A DNA stretch of 22,377 nt from Pseudomonadota bacterium (GTDB taxonomy: Bacteria; Pseudomonadota; Gammaproteobacteria; Xanthomonadales; Xanthomonadaceae). The stretch's first letter is position 1. Each line of letters starts with the position of its first letter. The stretch covers positions 1-22,377 of the forward strand of contig JAEWJB010000013.1 of the NCBI GenBank assembly GCA_023386795.1. Direction: 5' to 3'. Below are positions 9,474-17,259 of the stretch, in pieces. The notes beneath the pieces are model-generated. The model saw only the letters and a program-made list of their open reading frames with translations, did no database searches and was not told where the DNA came from. Both the position numbers and the translations under genes were made by a program.

Positions 9474-10234
9474 GGCGCGATCGGCTTCAGCACGCCGAAC
9501 TTTTCCTTGTGCAGCTTGCCCGGCAAGGGCGGCAGCGGGTTCTTCTCGGGGGGCAGGGTGACGTCCGGCAGGCGGTCGAGCAGGTCGCGCACCAGCGTGA
9601 GGCGGCCGTGCTTCTGGTCGTTGAAGTCCACCAGTGTCCACGGGGCCCACTCGGTGTGCGTGGCTTGCAGCATGGCTTCGCGCGCGCGGGTGTAGTCGGC
9701 ATAGGCGGTGCGCGATTGCAGGTCCACCGGCGAGAGCTTCCAGCCCTTGAGCGGATCTTCGTGGCGCTCGGCGAAGCGCTCCTCCTGCTCTTCCTGGTCC
9801 ACGGTGAGCCAGTACTTGAACAGCAGGATGCCGTCCTCCACCAGCAAGTGCTCGAACCGGGGGGCCTGCTGCAGGAAGGCCAGGTATTCCTGCTCGGTGC
9901 AAAACCCCATCACGTGCTCGACGCCGGCGCGGTTGTACCAGCTGCGGTCCATCAGCACGATCTCGCCGGCCGCGGGCAGGTGCGCCACATAGCGCTGGAA
10001 ATACCACTGCGTGCTCTCGCGGTCGTTGGGCTTGGGCAGCGCGACGATGCGGCACTGGCGCGGGTTGATGTGCTCGGCGATCGCCTGGATCACGCCGCCC
10101 TTGCCGGCGGTGTCGCGCCCTTCGAACAGCACCAGGGCGCGTTGCCCGGTGTGCCGCAACCAGCGCGCCATCGAAACCAGTTCCAACTGCAGCGGCTTGA
10201 TGAGCTTTTCGTATTGCTTGCGCTTGAGCGCCAT
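9455..10234 (-). CDS. ppk2: Polyphosphate kinase 2 (PPK2 family)
   Basis: 259 aa, the size of a one-domain PPK2. These enzymes transfer phosphate between polyphosphate and nucleoside diphosphates (or monophosphates in other classes), linking polyphosphate stores to nucleotide pools in the cytosol. The Walker A loop is FEGRDTAGKGG at 37-47 with K45. The Walker B and lid region is LMDRSWYNRAGVEHVMGF at 94-111 with D96. KYWLTVDQEEQEERF is at about 140-154, and DPLKGWKLSPVD at 160-171 is typical. Class I (NDP to NTP) is likely on length and sequence but not proven. The start at 10232-10234 has a GGAGA site; the frame is open upstream but out of family there. It lies 29 bases after moaB and is probably co-transcribed with it. 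Confidence 0.93.
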   Translation of the reverse strand: MALKRKQYEKLIKPLQLELVSMARWLRHTGQRALVLFEGRDTAGKGGVIQAIAEHINPRQCRIVALPKPNDRESTQWYFQRYVAHLPAAGEIVLMDRSWYNRAGVEHVMGFCTEQEYLAFLQQAPRFEHLLVEDGILLFKYWLTVDQEEQEERFAERHEDPLKGWKLSPVDLQSRTAYADYTRAREAMLQATHTEWAPWTLVDFNDQKHGRLTLVRDLLDRLPDVTLPPEKNPLPPLPGKLHKEKFGVLKPIAPYQLED

Positions 10235-10263
10235 CGCGAGGTCTCCGGGGAGGTACGGAGAGC

Positions 10264-10782
10264 CTACTCGCGAAGGCGTGGCCGCAGCGTGGCGAGATTG
10301 CACGGGCGGGTGCGGGCATCGAGCTGGTCGCGGATGATCCGTTCCCAGCCGGTGCGGCAGGCCGAGTGCGAGCCGGGCAAGGCGAAGAGGAAGGTGGCAT
10401 TGGCCAAGCCGGCGAAGGCACGCGACTGCAGCGAGGACGTGCCGATCTCCTCGAAGCTGATCGCGCGGAACAGCTCGCCGAAGCCGGGCATGGTCTTGTC
10501 CAGCAGCGGCAGCAGCGCCTCGGGCGTGCTGTCGCGGCCGGTGAAGCCGGTGCCGCCGGTGACGAGGATGCCGTCCACGTTCGGATCGGCTATCCATGCG
10601 GAAACGATGGCACGCAGGCGGTACCGGTCGTCCGGCGCGAGGGCGCGCTCATGCAGCACGTGGCCGGCATCGCGCAAGGCGTCGGCCAGATAGGCGCCGG
10701 AGGTGTCTTCGGCGAGCGTGCGGCTGTCCGAGACGGTCAGTACGCACAGGCGCAGCGGGATCAGGTCGGGGGCGTGGCTCAT
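10264..10782 (-). CDS. moaB: MoaB/MogA-type molybdopterin biosynthesis protein
   Basis: 172 aa of the MoaB/Mog fold. Family members adenylylate molybdopterin or bind it during molybdenum cofactor synthesis, although E. coli MoaB itself has no clear activity. TVSDSR at 16-21 is the N-terminal motif. GILVTGGTGFTGRDSTPEAL at 71-90 is the MPT/phosphate-binding loop. FALPGSHSAC at 133-142 is the second binding loop. No other molybdenum cofactor gene is in the window. It follows the OGT gene by 39 bases and precedes ppk2 by 29 bases, so it probably lies within one transcript. Confidence 0.93.
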   Translation of the reverse strand: MSHAPDLIPLRLCVLTVSDSRTLAEDTSGAYLADALRDAGHVLHERALAPDDRYRLRAIVSAWIADPNVDGILVTGGTGFTGRDSTPEALLPLLDKTMPGFGELFRAISFEEIGTSSLQSRAFAGLANATFLFALPGSHSACRTGWERIIRDQLDARTRPCNLATLRPRLRE

Positions 10783-10821
10783 GCGGACCAGCCTAGCGAC
10801 TGGCCGGCAAGGCGTACAGAC

Positions 10822-12525
10822 TCAGCCGTGCCAGCCGTGGCGGCGGCCGATGCCGGCCGCGAGCGCGGCCAAGTCCCGTGCGAACCCGGCCATGTCGAAC
10901 AGGCCGCTGTGGAGACGGCGTGCGGCCACCTCCTCGCGCAGCGCGGCCAGTTCCGCCGGGGCATTGCCCAGGCGGACCGCGCACTCGACGAATGCCGCAT
11001 CGTCGGCCACGTTGAGCCTGTCCATGCCGAGGTGGTGGTTGAGGCTGCCGGCCACCCGCGCGGCGAAGGTTTCGCCGGGCGTGGTCAACACGGGACAGCC
11101 GGCCCACAGCGCATCGGAAGCGGTGGTATGCGCGTTGTACGGATGGGTGTCCAGGAACAGGTCGGCGTGGCGGTAGCGCGCCAGGTAGGCCGGGTGCGGC
11201 AGCTTGGGCATGAACACCAGGCGCTGCGGGTCGATGCCTTCGGCTTGGGCGGCCGCGCGCAGCCGCGCGTCGGCAAGCCCGGGGCCGGACAGCAGCCACA
11301 GCACGCTGCCGGGCACGCCGCGCAGCACGGCCAGCAAGCGGCTGAAGCTGCGCGGATTGAGCTTGTAGCTGTTGTTGAAGCAGCAGAACACCACGCCTTC
11401 GTCGGGCAGGCCGCAGGCGGCGCGGGAAGGCGGGGCTCCGACGACGCGCGTGGTGTCGGAGGGCTGGAAGGCACGCGGCAGGCGCAGCACGCGTTCGCTG
11501 TAATGCGGGGCCAGCGCCTCTGGCAGCGCGAACGCATCGCCGACCACATAGTCGATCCACGGTGCGCCTGAGGTGCCCGGATACGCCAGCCAGTTCACCT
11601 GTACGGGAGCCGGGCGCATCGCGAGCACTTCCGGCGCGCCACCGCCACCCCAGCCGCGCAGGTCGAACAGCACGTCGATGCCGGCTGCGCGGATGGCCTG
11701 CGCCGTCGCGTGGTGCGGCTGGCCGGTGACATCGTGCAGCGAGGTCGCTGCGGCAAGCCGGTGGCGGATCGCGCTGCCGTCATCGCGATTGAGTGCGAAT
11801 AGGTGGGCGTGCACGTGCGGATGCGCGCGCAGCGCCTCGAACATCGCTACGGTGAGCAGCCCGGTGGGGTGGGCGCCGAAGCCATTGGAAAGGAAGCCCA
11901 GTCGCAGGGGGGCCTCGCGGCGCACACCGGATGGCGGCAGGGGTCGGACCTCGCCGAGCGCAGCGGCACGCAGGCGTGCGCAGGCCAGCTGTTCGGCGGC
12001 GCTGCTGTCCTCGCTCAGGAAGGCGAACGGCTCCACGCCGGGGCGGCCCTGCGCCACGGCCCGGCGAACCTGTCGCGACAGCGGTTCGAGCTGCGTCCAG
12101 TCGCACAGCCGGCGTTGCCAGTTGAGCGCCTGCGCGGCGATGTACGCGTCGTCCGGGATCAGCTGGTGTGCGAGCGCGTAGGCTTGCGCCGCCGATTCCG
12201 CTTCGCCGGCGTCCTCGAGGGCATGGCCCAGCCACAGGGCGATGCCCGGATGCTGCGGGGCCAGCGCCGCAGCTTGCCGCAGCAGCGTGGTCGCGCGCGC
12301 ATGCTCGCCGCGCATCCAGTGCAGGCGGCCCAGGCGGGCGAGCGTTTCAGGATGCGCGCCGCGCAGGCCGTGTGCGCGCTGCAAGGCCTCCGCCGCGTCA
12401 TCCAGCGCGCCGACGCCCATCTCGGCATCGGCGAGCATCAGCCAGGCAATGAAGTCGTCCGGGTTGCGCCGCACGGCCTGCCGCAGCTGCTGGCGTTCCT
12501 GCTCGGGCGAGGGCACCGGGTTCAC
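10822..12525 (-). CDS. Bacterial OGT-type glycosyltransferase (TPR plus GT41 domain)
   Basis: 567 aa. Tetratricopeptide-like repeats fill about 8-185 (for example NPDDFIAWLMLADAEMGVG and HPETLARLGRLHWMRGEHAR). The GT41, GT-B fold UDP-sugar transferase domain fills about 205-555. H219 in SNGFGAHPTG corresponds to the active-site His of human OGT (H498). K388 in FNNSYKLNP corresponds to human K842. HTTASDALWAGCPVLTTPGETFAARVAGSL at 466-495 is the UDP-binding loop. Length and motifs match the structurally studied Xanthomonas campestris OGT homologue, whose natural substrate is unclear. The product is probably cytosolic, as there is no signal peptide. The start is GTG at 12525, overlapping the prfA stop (GTGA); the first ATG lies well inside the TPRs. 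It is followed by moaB after 39 bases. Confidence 0.92.
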   Translation of the reverse strand: MNPVPSPEQERQQLRQAVRRNPDDFIAWLMLADAEMGVGALDDAAEALQRAHGLRGAHPETLARLGRLHWMRGEHARATTLLRQAAALAPQHPGIALWLGHALEDAGEAESAAQAYALAHQLIPDDAYIAAQALNWQRRLCDWTQLEPLSRQVRRAVAQGRPGVEPFAFLSEDSSAAEQLACARLRAAALGEVRPLPPSGVRREAPLRLGFLSNGFGAHPTGLLTVAMFEALRAHPHVHAHLFALNRDDGSAIRHRLAAATSLHDVTGQPHHATAQAIRAAGIDVLFDLRGWGGGGAPEVLAMRPAPVQVNWLAYPGTSGAPWIDYVVGDAFALPEALAPHYSERVLRLPRAFQPSDTTRVVGAPPSRAACGLPDEGVVFCCFNNSYKLNPRSFSRLLAVLRGVPGSVLWLLSGPGLADARLRAAAQAEGIDPQRLVFMPKLPHPAYLARYRHADLFLDTHPYNAHTTASDALWAGCPVLTTPGETFAARVAGSLNHHLGMDRLNVADDAAFVECAVRLGNAPAELAALREEVAARRLHSGLFDMAGFARDLAALAAGIGRRHGWHG

Positions 12526-13604
12526 GCCGCGCCCAGGCGGGCGAGTTCGTCGACCTGGTGCTCGTGCTGCAGACGGCCGATGAGGTCGCCCAGGTCGCCC
12601 TCGATGATGTTCGGCAGGTCGTACAGGGTGAGGCCTTCGACGCGGTGGTCGGTGATGCGACCCTGCGGGAAGTTGTAGGTGCGGATGCGCTGGCTGCGGT
12701 CGCCACTGCCGACCTGCAGGCGCCGGCTCTCGGCCTGCGCCGCGGCCTGCTTGCTGCGTTCGGCATCGAGCAGCTGCGCCTTGAGACGTTTCATCGCCTT
12801 GTCCCGGTTGGCGTGCTGGCTGCGCTCGGTCTGGCATTCAACCACCACGCCGCTGGGCACGTGGGTGATGCGGATCGCCGATTCGGTCTTGTTGACGTGC
12901 TGCCCGCCCGCGCCGGAGGAGCGGAACGTGTCCACTTTCAGGTCGGCCGGATTGATCTCGATATCCTCGACGTCATCGGCCTCGGGGATGATCGCCACTG
13001 TCGCGGCGGAGGTATGGATGCGGCCCTGCGACTCGGTCGCCGGCACGCGCTGCACACGATGCGTGCCCGATTCGAACTTCAGCCGCGAATACGCACCGCG
13101 CCCGACGATGCGCGCGACGATTTCCTTGTAGCCCCCATGCTCGCCGGGGTTGTCCGATTCGACCTCGACCTTCCAGCCCTGGCGCTCGGCGTAGCGGGCG
13201 TACATGCGGAACAGGTCACCGGCGAAGATCGCCGCCTCGTCACCGCCGGTGCCGGCACGCACTTCCAGGAACAGGTTGCCTTCGTCGCGCGGGTCGCGCG
13301 GCACCAGCAGCAGCGCGAGTTCATCCTCGAGCGCGTCCAGGCGTGCCTGCGCGGCCACGGCTTCCTCGTCGGCCATCTCGCGCAGCTCCGGGTCCGCGCG
13401 CATCGCTTCGGCGGCCGACAGGTCGGCCTTGGCGCGTGCTTCGGCCGCGAGCGCCAGCGCCACCGGTTCGAGCTGGGAGAACTCGCGCGAGAGCGCGCGG
13501 AAGCGTTCGTTGTCGCCGACGATCTCGGGATCGGAGAGCAGGCGTTCCAGTTCTTCGCGGCGTTCGGCCAGCGCTTCGAGCTTACGGCGCAGGGTCGGCG
13601 TCAT
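12522..13604 (-). CDS. prfA: Peptide chain release factor 1
   Basis: RF1 ends translation at UAA and UAG by triggering peptidyl-tRNA hydrolysis in the ribosome. 360 aa, the usual length. The stop-codon recognition tripeptide PAT is at 188-190. The catalytic GGQ is at 233-235 in SSGAGGQHVNKTESA, and Gln235 is the residue methylated by PrmC in many bacteria. PAT, rather than SPF, separates it from RF2. The start at 13602-13604 lies inside the hemA 3' end (23-base overlap), so translation is probably coupled. I see no strong Shine-Dalgarno site. The downstream gene overlaps by GTGA and is an OGT, not prmC. Confidence 0.97.
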   Translation of the reverse strand: MTPTLRRKLEALAERREELERLLSDPEIVGDNERFRALSREFSQLEPVALALAAEARAKADLSAAEAMRADPELREMADEEAVAAQARLDALEDELALLLVPRDPRDEGNLFLEVRAGTGGDEAAIFAGDLFRMYARYAERQGWKVEVESDNPGEHGGYKEIVARIVGRGAYSRLKFESGTHRVQRVPATESQGRIHTSAATVAIIPEADDVEDIEINPADLKVDTFRSSGAGGQHVNKTESAIRITHVPSGVVVECQTERSQHANRDKAMKRLKAQLLDAERSKQAAAQAESRRLQVGSGDRSQRIRTYNFPQGRITDHRVEGLTLYDLPNIIEGDLGDLIGRLQHEHQVDELARLGAA

Positions 13605-14880
13605 TCGGGATCACGATGGGGTGGTTCGTCGCGGGATGCGAATAGCCCGGCTTTTCCGGGAACAGGCGGTCGGCCGCGCGCGCCAGTTCGGCGTCGCCGC
13701 TGAGCGCGGCCTCGCGCAGCGCGGCGGTGGGCGGGTGCAGCAGGCGGTTGGTCAGGCCATGGGCAAGTTGCTCGAGCACCTCGTCGGCCGGTCGGCCGTT
13801 GAGCAATTGCGCGCGGGCCTTGGCCAGCAGTTCGTCGCGGGTGCCATCGCCGAACGCGCGCAGGCGCTTGAGCGGCGCATGGTGCGCGCTGGCCTGCTGG
13901 CTTTCCATGTAGCGCGCGACCTGCAACTCGATGATCGCCTCGGCGGCGGTGGCCGCTTCGCGCCGGCTGCGGCGGTTGTCCTCCACGGCGCGTTCGAGGT
14001 CGTCGACGGTGTACAGGTAGGCATCGTCGAGCTCGGCCACGGCCGGGTCGATGTCGCGTGGCACGGCCAGGTCGAACAGCAGGACCGGCTTGCGGCGACG
14101 CGCGCGCAACGCTTGCTCCACCAACTGCCTGCCGACGATCGGCTCGCGCGCGGCGGTGGCCGAGAACACCACATCGGCCTCGGCGAGATGGCGCGGCAGT
14201 TCGTCCAGCGGCAGGGCGTAACCGCCGTGCTGGCTCGCCAGCGCCTGTGCGTGGGCCAGCGTGCGGTTGGCGATGAGCAGGCGCTTGACCTTGCCTTCGC
14301 TCAGGTGGCGCGCGGCCAGCTCGATGGTTTCGCCGGCGCCGATCAGCAGCACGGTGGATTCGTCCAGGCGGGTGAACGATTCCTGCGCCAGGCGCACGGC
14401 GGTGGAGGCCACCGACACCGGGTTGACGCCGATGCGCGTATCGGTGCGGGCGCGCTTGGCGACCGAGAACGTCTGCTGGAACAGGCGGTCCAGGCGGTTG
14501 CCGAGCGCGCCGTGCTCGCGGGCCACGGCCCAGGCATCCTTCACCTGGCCCAGGATCTGCGGCTCGCCCAGCACCATCGAATCCAGCCCGGTGGCGACAC
14601 GGAACAGGTGGCGGACCGCTTCGCCATCCTGGCGCTGGTACAGGTAGGCCTGCAGGCCCGGCGCCTTCTCGTCGAGCCAGCGCGTCAAGGCGTCGGCGTC
14701 CTCGGCCACGGCATACAGCTCGGTGCGGTTGCAGGTGGACAGCAAGGCCACTTCGGCGACATCCGGCAGGGCGCGCAGCGAAGCGAGCGCACGCGGCAGC
14801 GCCTCGCCGTCAAAAGCGGCGCGTTCACGCAGGTCCACCGGGGCAGTCTGGTGGTTGAGCCCGAGCACCCACAAACTCAT
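13582..14880 (-). CDS. hemA: Glutamyl-tRNA reductase
   Basis: The first committed enzyme of C5-pathway tetrapyrrole synthesis, reducing Glu-tRNA to glutamate-1-semialdehyde with NADPH. 432 aa. LGLNHQTAPVDLRERAAF at 7-23 and STCNRTELY at 48-56 (nucleophile Cys50) form the catalytic domain. LGEPQILGQVKDA follows. LLIGAGETIELAARHL is the NADPH-binding Rossmann motif. LLFDLAVPRDIDPAV and the helical C-terminal dimerisation domain complete the family pattern. The start at 14878-14880 gives the family N-terminus. A second in-frame ATG at 14908-14910, with GGGGG upstream, would add ten residues. It is the first gene of the hemA-prfA-OGT-moaB-ppk2 run and is divergent from the TPR gene. Confidence 0.96.
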   Translation of the reverse strand: MSLWVLGLNHQTAPVDLRERAAFDGEALPRALASLRALPDVAEVALLSTCNRTELYAVAEDADALTRWLDEKAPGLQAYLYQRQDGEAVRHLFRVATGLDSMVLGEPQILGQVKDAWAVAREHGALGNRLDRLFQQTFSVAKRARTDTRIGVNPVSVASTAVRLAQESFTRLDESTVLLIGAGETIELAARHLSEGKVKRLLIANRTLAHAQALASQHGGYALPLDELPRHLAEADVVFSATAAREPIVGRQLVEQALRARRRKPVLLFDLAVPRDIDPAVAELDDAYLYTVDDLERAVEDNRRSRREAATAAEAIIELQVARYMESQQASAHHAPLKRLRAFGDGTRDELLAKARAQLLNGRPADEVLEQLAHGLTNRLLHPPTAALREAALSGDAELARAADRLFPEKPGYSHPATNHPIVIPNDADPAP

Positions 14881-14921
14881 TCGGGTCGCTTGCGATAAGC
14901 TGCTGGCCATTCAGGGCCCCC

Positions 14922-14927
14922 ATTTTA
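14922..14927 (-). promoter_or_regulatory. Possible -10 element for hemA
   Basis: Read on the minus strand, this is TAAAAT, five of six matches to TATAAT. It stands out in the GC-rich 64-base gap between the divergent hemA and TPR genes. No good -35 is seen 16-18 bases upstream. If used, transcription would start near 14915, which leaves a leader for the hemA start at 14880 but almost none for the alternative at 14910. Confidence 0.3.
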
Positions 14928-14944
14928 CGGCCCGGCAGCCCACG

Positions 14945-16618
14945 ATGCCCGTTTTCCTGCGAGTCCTCAGCGTTCTCCTGTTGTCGACATGGGCCGCAAC
15001 GGCCGCCGCGCGCCCCCCGAGCCCTCCGCAGGGCGCGCAGGACAGTTATCTGGAGCCGGTGCTGGCCGGTGAGTTCGCGCTGCAGGCCGGTGAACTGGAA
15101 GAGGCCACGCGCTGGTATCTGCAGGCCGCCCGCGAGACCCCCGACGACGCCGGCCTGGCCGAGCGCGCCGCGCGCATCGCCATGCTGGCCGAGGATGACG
15201 CCAGCGCCGCCAAGGCGCTGGCCCTGTGGCGGCAGCGGGCGCCGCAATCGCTGGCGATGCGCAGCACCGAGGCGACCCTGGCCCTGCGCAAGGGGGAGCG
15301 CCGACAGGCACGCAAGCAGCTGGAGTCGTTGTTGCGGGACCCGGACCCGCGCGGCTGGCGCTTCGCGCTGGTGGCGCTGGCCAGCGCCTCGCGCGAACCG
15401 GATGCCGTGGCCCAGGTACTGGGTTCGCTGGTGTCGGCCGGGGCGATCCCGAACCAGATCGAGGCCTGGCAGGAGTTCGGGCGGCTGGCCCTGCGCATGG
15501 AGCGTCCGGCGCTGACCAAGCAGATTGTCGACGAGGTGGTGCGTCGCTTTCCGCAGGAGCCTCGCGTGGCGCTGTTGCATGCCAACCAGCTGTCGCAGGC
15601 GGGCAAGCGCGAGGAGGCGATGGCCCTGCTCGAGGGCGTGGAGCCGCAGGCCGCGCGGGATCCGGAGCTGCGCGCCGCGCTGGCCTACAGCTACGACAGC
15701 CTGGGCGAGCCGGCATCGGCCGCCCGCGTGCTGGCGGTCGGGCCGCAGGACACCAATACGTATGGCCTGCGGGCCTCGTTGCTGGCCAAACAGCACGACG
15801 AAGCCGCGCTGACCCGGCTCTACGACGAGCTCAAGGCCGATGCCACCGCGCCCGACCCGCAGCGACGCCTGCTGCTGGGCAAGATGGCCGAATACCTGGA
15901 GCGCTACCAGGAAGCCGTGGACTGGTACCGCGGCGTACCCGGCGGCCCGCTGCGCAGCGAGGCCCGCCTGCGGACGGCCAATGCGCTGTTCAAGCTGGAC
16001 CGAAAGCAGGGGGCCTTCGATACCGTGCATGCCCTGCAGGGCGACGCCGACGCCGACGACGAGGCGCGCCGCGACGCGTATGTGCTGGAAGCCGAGCTGC
16101 GCGCGGAACAGGGCGACGACGCGGGTGAACTGGACGCCTTTGCCCGTGGCCTGGCGGCCTATCCTGACGACAACGCGCTGCTGTATGCGCGCGGCCTGGC
16201 ATGGGAGCGTCGCGACGACATCGCGCGTGCCGAGGCGGACCTGCGCAAGATTCTGGTGACCGAGCCGGAGAGCGTGGCTGCGCTGAACGCGCTCGGCTAC
16301 ACGCTGGCTGACCGCACCACCCGCTACAAGGAAGCGCTGGCGCTGATCGAGCGCGCGCGCACCGCCGACCTGGACAACCCGGCCATCATCGACAGCTACG
16401 GATGGGTGCTCTACCGCATGGGCCGCCATCGCGATGCGCTGGTGCAGCTGCGCCGCGCCTGGTCGCTGGCCAAGGACGCGGAGATTGGCGCGCACCTGGC
16501 CGAGGTGCTGTGGGTCAGCGGCCAGCAGGACGAGGCTCGGCACTATGCGGGGGAGGCGCGCAGGATCGATCCCGACAACCGGGCGTTGCAGCGGATCAAG
16601 GAGAAGTACGGTCTATGA
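14945..16618 (+). CDS. Exported tetratricopeptide-repeat protein
   Basis: 557 aa. A cleavable signal peptide covers about 1-22 (MPVFLRVLSVLLLSTWAATA), so the protein is periplasmic or associated with the outer-membrane side. The remainder is helical repeats, with clear TPR units at about 38-70 and 440-557 (for example NALGYTLADRTTRYKEALALIERA, SYGWVLYRMGRHRDALVQLRRA and IGAHLAEVLWVSGQQDEARHYA). TPRs bind partner proteins; no catalytic motif is seen. Its stop overlaps the lolB start (ATGA), a common arrangement for a TPR gene upstream of lolB in this group. Shared transcription suggests, but does not prove, a role in envelope or lipoprotein biogenesis. The start follows from the signal peptide; no strong Shine-Dalgarno site is visible. 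Confidence 0.88.
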   Translation: MPVFLRVLSVLLLSTWAATAAARPPSPPQGAQDSYLEPVLAGEFALQAGELEEATRWYLQAARETPDDAGLAERAARIAMLAEDDASAAKALALWRQRAPQSLAMRSTEATLALRKGERRQARKQLESLLRDPDPRGWRFALVALASASREPDAVAQVLGSLVSAGAIPNQIEAWQEFGRLALRMERPALTKQIVDEVVRRFPQEPRVALLHANQLSQAGKREEAMALLEGVEPQAARDPELRAALAYSYDSLGEPASAARVLAVGPQDTNTYGLRASLLAKQHDEAALTRLYDELKADATAPDPQRRLLLGKMAEYLERYQEAVDWYRGVPGGPLRSEARLRTANALFKLDRKQGAFDTVHALQGDADADDEARRDAYVLEAELRAEQGDDAGELDAFARGLAAYPDDNALLYARGLAWERRDDIARAEADLRKILVTEPESVAALNALGYTLADRTTRYKEALALIERARTADLDNPAIIDSYGWVLYRMGRHRDALVQLRRAWSLAKDAEIGAHLAEVLWVSGQQDEARHYAGEARRIDPDNRALQRIKEKYGL

Positions 16619-17259
16619 GTTTTCGTGGTCAGGCGTGGCTGCTGGTGCTGGGGGTGGCGTTCTTGTCGGGGTGTGCGGGACCCGCGGTGCGCTCATCCCT
16701 TCCAGTGGCCTCCGCGCCGGTGAGCGCCGAGGCGCGGCAAGCCGAAGCCGCGCGCCAGGCCTGGTTGCGCGCACATCCGGACTGGTCGTTCCAGGGCCGG
16801 GCGGCGATCAGCAAAGGCCGCAATGGCGGCAGTGGCCGCGTGGACTGGCGCCAGACCGGGCGTGATTACCGTATCCAGCTGAGTGCGCCGGTGACCCGGC
16901 AGAGCTGGGTGTTGAGCGGCGAGGGCGCGACCGGCCAGGCGCGGCTGGAAGGCGTGGAGGGTGGTCCGCGCGCAGGCGACGACGCGCAGGAAATGCTGTT
17001 CCAGGCCACCGGCTGGCAGATTCCCGTGGAGGGGTTGCCCGCCTGGGTGCGTGGGCTGGTCGATGAAGACCAGGCGGGCGTGGTGCGGGATGCTGAGGGG
17101 CGCCCGGCCGCGCTGGAGCAGGCCGGCTGGCGGGTGGACTACCAGGAGTGGTTCCCGGCGGAGGCTGATCGCCCCGCACTGCCGAAGCGGATCGAGGCTC
17201 GCAGCGGCGACGCCAAGGTCAGGCTGGTGTTCGACCAGTGGGGCGTGGCTTCGCCATGA
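16615..17259 (+). CDS. lolB: Outer-membrane lipoprotein receptor LolB
   Basis: LolB accepts lipoproteins from periplasmic LolA and inserts them in the outer membrane. 214 aa. A lipoprotein signal peptide ends in LSGC with lipidated Cys20. PDWSFQGRAAISKGRNGGSGRVDWRQ and YRIQLSAPVTRQSWVLSG fit the LolB beta-barrel N-terminal half. GWQIPVEGLPAWVRGL is the conserved central motif, and the end reads KRIEARSGDAKVRLVFDQW. The ATG overlaps the TPR gene stop and the stop overlaps the ispE ATG, both as ATGA. Confidence 0.94.
   Translation: MSFRGQAWLLVLGVAFLSGCAGPAVRSSLPVASAPVSAEARQAEAARQAWLRAHPDWSFQGRAAISKGRNGGSGRVDWRQTGRDYRIQLSAPVTRQSWVLSGEGATGQARLEGVEGGPRAGDDAQEMLFQATGWQIPVEGLPAWVRGLVDEDQAGVVRDAEGRPAALEQAGWRVDYQEWFPAEADRPALPKRIEARSGDAKVRLVFDQWGVASP

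Noticed and set aside
8328..10421. Long minus-strand frame opposite the unknown gene and across ppk2 and part of moaB
   Set aside because: It is composed of shadow sequence of two real genes, low in complexity and without motifs.
14825..16543. Long minus-strand frame opposite the TPR gene
   Set aside because: It is a His/Gln/Gly/Arg-rich shadow; the plus-strand TPR protein has a signal peptide and operon context.
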